From Anaerolineaceae bacterium (lineage in GTDB: Bacteria > Chloroflexota > Anaerolineae > Aggregatilineales > Phototrophicaceae), in the NCBI GenBank assembly GCA_007693385.1, contig REDR01000131.1:124001-188000 (forward strand): a stretch of DNA of 64,000 nt, read 5' to 3'. Each line of letters opens with the position of its first letter. The stretch's first letter is position 1. Of the stretch, positions 61,002-64,000 are shown piece by piece. The position numbers and the translations under genes are program-made. The notes below the pieces were generated by a model that saw nothing but the letters and a program-made list of their open reading frames with translations, searched no databases and was not told the DNA's origin.

Positions 61002-63658
61002 GCATGATTTTCGATTGGCTTTTGCGTGAAGGCTGGATCATTGCGGGGTGGTGGCTGGTCATCAGCGCGATGGGCTTCACCGTGTTTCCGGCGCTGGTTC
61101 GGCTGTTGCCCGCCCTGACCGATAAGGGCTACACGCTGGCGCGTCCGGCGGGATTGCTATTTGTGGCGCTGGTCTTCTGGTTGCTGGCCGTGCTAGGCTT
61201 CATCAACAACACATCCGGCGGGATTCTGCTGGCGTGGGTGATCGTCTTGCTCGCCAGCGCCGCGCTGTATAGTCGCCTCTCCGCGCCGTTTGATCTGCGC
61301 GATTGGTGGCGCGATAATCGCTTGCTCATCATCACCACCGAGATTCTATTCATCGTCTTGCTGGTCGGGTTCGCCGCGTTCCGCGCCCATCAAAACGGCT
61401 TCGTCCACACCGAGCAACCGATGGATTTAGCGTTCATGAGCGCTATCCAGCACAGCGAAACATTCCCGCCCAATGATCCATGGCTGGCCGGATACGCCAT
61501 CAGCTACTACTATTTCGGCTATCTGATGGCGGCTATGAATGCGACGCTGGTCGGCGTGCCGTCCACGATTGGCTATAACATGCATCTGGCGCTATTGTTC
61601 GCGCTGGTCGGCACGGCGAGCGTCGGGCTGGTCTATAATCTGGTGCGCGGACGCGCCAGAAACGCGCCATCCACCGCGCCGCGCCGACGGGTGGCGGTGG
61701 GCTTCGGCTTGCTGGGGATGGCCTTCTTACTGCTGATGAGCAACTTTCACATGATCTTCGTTGAGTTGCCGTATCGCAATGCGCTATTCAGCGACGGTTA
61801 CTATCAATTCTGGGATACGAAAAACCGCACCGCCGTTCCTGATGAACCATCCGACATTACGCGGGCGTTCTGGTGGTGGTTCGACCATTCGCGCACCGTC
61901 ACCGAGCGCACCGTGCCCATGCGGATTCCGGCGGGTGTCACCTATCAACAGGACGGGCAGGCCGTCACCGCGACGGAGGCGATCACCACGCCGACGCGCC
62001 AGACGCATGAGGTGATCGACGAATTCCCCGCGTTTAGCTTCTTACTAGGCGACAGTCACCCGCATGTGATGGCGTTGCCGTTTGTGTTGCTGGCGCTGGG
62101 GCTGGCGTTGAACGTCCTGTTATCAGATCGCCCGCCGGACGCCCTGCGGATCGCGTTTTATGGCGTTTGCATCGGGGCGCTGATCTTCCTCAATACGTGG
62201 GATGCGCCGGTCTATGTGGTGGTGATCGTCGGCGCGGAGGCGGTGCGGCGTGTCTTGCGCGGCTCTGCGTCGGGGCGGGGCGCATCGCTACGGCGGGACG
62301 ACATCCTGTTTTTATTCGGTATGGGCGCGGCTCTGTTGGCGGTGATGTTGCTGGTGTATATGCCGTTTCTGGTCGGCTTCACATCACAGTTAGGCGGCGT
62401 GCTGGCGAACGTGGCGCATCCGACGCGCCCGCAACAGCTATTCTTGATGTTCGGCCCGTTCGTGATCTTGCTGGCGGTCTTTCTCGCGGTGGAGTGGTGG
62501 CGCGGACGACGGGCGATGAATTGGGCGCTGGCCGTGCCCGCCGTCACCGGCATCATCGGCGTGTTGTTTTTCCTTCTGCTGATCTTAATGGCGCTCGGCA
62601 TGGCCGACCCGACCTATCAGAATATGATCCGCACCGTCTTCCGGCAAGAAGTGGACGGGATGCGTACCGCGTGGGATGTGCTGACTCCGGCGCTGATCGC
62701 CCGCAGGCTTTCGGCGATTGTTACGCTGATCGTCATTGTGGCGGTCTTGCTGATCGGTCTGGCGCGTTTGTTCCCGCCACATCACGGCATAGAACCGACG
62801 GCGGGCGATCAACCTCAGCCGATTTACACGCCATCTAGCGGCTTCGCGCTCCTGTTGATCGTGTGTGGCGTCGGACTAATCTTGATACCGGAGTTCGTCT
62901 ATCTGCGCGATAACTTCCAGACGCGCATGAACACGATATTCAAATTCTACTATCAGGCGTGGGCGTTGTTCAGCATTTCGGCGGCTTATGGTGTATATAG
63001 CATCGTGCTAGATGAATCACGCCCGCGCCCGCGTTCTGCCCTCCGAATCGCATACGGCGCGTTGACGGTCTTGATACTGGGCGCAGGGATGGTGTATTTT
63101 GTACTGGGCACGTATTCGCGGGCATTGCACGAGACCGGCATCGCCAACAATCCCGACCACGCCCTGACGCTGGACGGCGGCGCGGGGTTCGTCGCGCCGG
63201 AGGACTATCAGGCGATTATGTGTCTGCGTGAGGTGGTCGGGCGGCGGCAGGTGGTCGTCGCGGAGGCCAACCCGCAGGGCGGGCGCGTGAACTACAATCC
63301 GGCACACGGGCGCGTCGGCTCGTTGATCGGGACGCCGATCATTCTAGGCTGGCCCGGCCATCAATCGCAGTGGCGCGGGACGAGTTACCGCGAAGTGCTG
63401 GGCACACGTCCGGCGGATTTAGACCTGCTGTTCACGGCGGAGCGTCTGGATATGGCACAGCCGGTCATTGAGCGTTACGGCATTGATTACATCCTTTACG
63501 GCAACACCGAACGCCTGCATTATGGAAGCGCGGGCGAGTCTAAGTTTCTGGATCATTTCGAGATCGTCTGCGAAGCGCAGGGCGCTTCAGGGACGGCGCG
63601 GATTTTCCGTGTCAGCCGTCCGGCGGGCGAATTCGCAACGTTAAGCGATGGACGATAG
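60998..63658 (+). CDS. DUF2298 (YYY) membrane protein
   Basis: 886-residue integral membrane protein with the DUF2298/Chlor_Arch_YYY signature. The same three motifs as in the C-terminal half of the preceding protein are present: LAGYAISYYYFGYLMAAMNA (about 168), FLLGDSHPHVMALPFVLLAL (about 348) and MNTIFKFYYQAWALFSISAA (about 644). It lacks the N-terminal GT39-like half. A soluble segment of about 90 residues (240-330) lies between the first and second motifs. The C-terminal domain (about 720-886) is outside and ends in VERYGIDYILYGN-type segments (VIERYGIDYILYGNTERLHY). Its ATG overlaps the stop of the fusion gene, so the two are made together and may interact. Confidence 0.9.
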   Translation: MSMIFDWLLREGWIIAGWWLVISAMGFTVFPALVRLLPALTDKGYTLARPAGLLFVALVFWLLAVLGFINNTSGGILLAWVIVLLASAALYSRLSAPFDLRDWWRDNRLLIITTEILFIVLLVGFAAFRAHQNGFVHTEQPMDLAFMSAIQHSETFPPNDPWLAGYAISYYYFGYLMAAMNATLVGVPSTIGYNMHLALLFALVGTASVGLVYNLVRGRARNAPSTAPRRRVAVGFGLLGMAFLLLMSNFHMIFVELPYRNALFSDGYYQFWDTKNRTAVPDEPSDITRAFWWWFDHSRTVTERTVPMRIPAGVTYQQDGQAVTATEAITTPTRQTHEVIDEFPAFSFLLGDSHPHVMALPFVLLALGLALNVLLSDRPPDALRIAFYGVCIGALIFLNTWDAPVYVVVIVGAEAVRRVLRGSASGRGASLRRDDILFLFGMGAALLAVMLLVYMPFLVGFTSQLGGVLANVAHPTRPQQLFLMFGPFVILLAVFLAVEWWRGRRAMNWALAVPAVTGIIGVLFFLLLILMALGMADPTYQNMIRTVFRQEVDGMRTAWDVLTPALIARRLSAIVTLIVIVAVLLIGLARLFPPHHGIEPTAGDQPQPIYTPSSGFALLLIVCGVGLILIPEFVYLRDNFQTRMNTIFKFYYQAWALFSISAAYGVYSIVLDESRPRPRSALRIAYGALTVLILGAGMVYFVLGTYSRALHETGIANNPDHALTLDGGAGFVAPEDYQAIMCLREVVGRRQVVVAEANPQGGRVNYNPAHGRVGSLIGTPIILGWPGHQSQWRGTSYREVLGTRPADLDLLFTAERLDMAQPVIERYGIDYILYGNTERLHYGSAGESKFLDHFEIVCEAQGASGTARIFRVSRPAGEFATLSDGR

Positions 63659-63667
63659 ACCATAGAT

Positions 63668-64000
63668 ATGACGACATTAACGGCAGACGGACGGGCAGAG
63701 ATCGGTACGGCGCGGGCGCGGGTGAGCGTCGAAGCGCTGTGTATCATGGCGTTATTCGGCTTTGTGCTGGTGACGCGCCTCGCGGCGCTGGGCGCGGTGA
63801 CGATGACCCCGGCGGAGATTCCGCCCGCGCTGGCCGCGTGGCGGGCGTTCATGCCCGCGCTGGCCTCCGGTGAGGTGTTCGTGACCGATAGCGCCATGCT
63901 GTTCTGGGCACAGGGCACCGCCATGATGCTATGGGGCGGCTCGGAATGGGCGGCGCGACTATTCACCGCGCTGGCGGGTGTGGCGCTGGTGCTTACGCCG
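63668..64000 (+). CDS. Membrane glycosyltransferase-like protein (GT39/Agl23-like), 3' end outside window
   Basis: The frame is open from ATG 63668 to the last base (111 codons), so the gene continues beyond the window. The visible part has a hydrophobic segment (about 22-42, VEALCIMALFGFVLVTRLAA), then ALGAVTMTPAEIPPALAAWR, VTDSAMLFWAQGTAMMLWGG and EWAARLFTALAGVALVLTP. This pattern (RL-x-x-LG, an acidic loop, W-A-R-L before the next span) resembles the start of GT39-like and Agl23-type proteins that neighbour DUF2298 genes. No RBS is obvious, and it starts 9 bases after the previous stop. Only the N-terminus is seen, so the family is tentative. Confidence 0.6.
   Translation, partial: MTTLTADGRAEIGTARARVSVEALCIMALFGFVLVTRLAALGAVTMTPAEIPPALAAWRAFMPALASGEVFVTDSAMLFWAQGTAMMLWGGSEWAARLFTALAGVALVLTP

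Noticed and set aside
62167-62838. A 223-codon frame within the second DUF2298 gene
   Set aside because: It is a +1 shadow of the DUF2298 frame with Arg/Gly/Ala-rich nonsense composition.

Overview
The window is GC-rich bacterial chromosome, most likely from the phylum Chloroflexota (perhaps Anaerolineae). The pointers are two neighbouring DUF2298 ('YYY') membrane proteins, a family known mainly from Chloroflexota and archaea; secreted proteins with Pro/Thr-rich linkers; and large membrane glycosyltransferases beside them. The lineage is an inference, because no rRNA gene is present. I see no phage, insertion sequence, CRISPR array or other mobile DNA. Genes are tightly packed, often with ATGA-type overlaps.

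Layout. 0-8.4 kb: the end of an S41 protease gene, secG, a family-5 solute-binding protein, a YjbR-type protein, a lone CoA-transferase subunit, a TPP riboswitch controlling a thiamine-binding protein, an SH3/beta-lactamase-like secreted protein and a methyltransferase. 8.4-14.9 kb (minus strand): a malEFG-type sugar importer with three oddities. MalE carries a C-terminal X25 module, MalF has a roughly 900-residue extracytoplasmic insertion, and a terminator-like hairpin lies just after the malE stop inside the first malF codons. 15-24 kb: a DUF971 protein, a small acidic membrane protein, a lipoprotein, a PAS histidine kinase, a membrane glycosyltransferase, an ABC exporter, an epimerase and argS. 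24-31 kb: a PreP-like M16 protease, dcd, tRNA-Val(TAC), and two envelope proteins (VIT/VWA and L,D-transpeptidase).

31-49.7 kb: an OmpR-type regulator, a methyltransferase, two uncharacterised envelope proteins, mutS, a ROK protein lacking the usual zinc motif, a GAF/PAS histidine kinase, a CpXC protein, two secreted glycosidase-like proteins, a DUF1385 membrane protein, recJ, a Nudix hydrolase and fmt. 49.8-64 kb (plus strand): a continuous envelope-glycan cluster with a UPF0104 flippase-like protein, a GT4 glycosyltransferase, a methyltransferase, a GT39-like membrane protein, a 1794-residue fusion of a GT39-like half with a DUF2298 half, a second DUF2298 protein, and the start of a further membrane glycosyltransferase running off the window.

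Housekeeping genes (secG, argS, dcd, mutS, recJ, fmt, tRNA-Val) are scattered among nutrient-uptake and envelope genes. The most unusual parts are the mal operon (8.4-14.9 kb) and the glycan cluster (49.8-64 kb). Starts were re-chosen where a Shine-Dalgarno sequence or an overlap argued for it. All family calls come from reading motifs, not from database searches.
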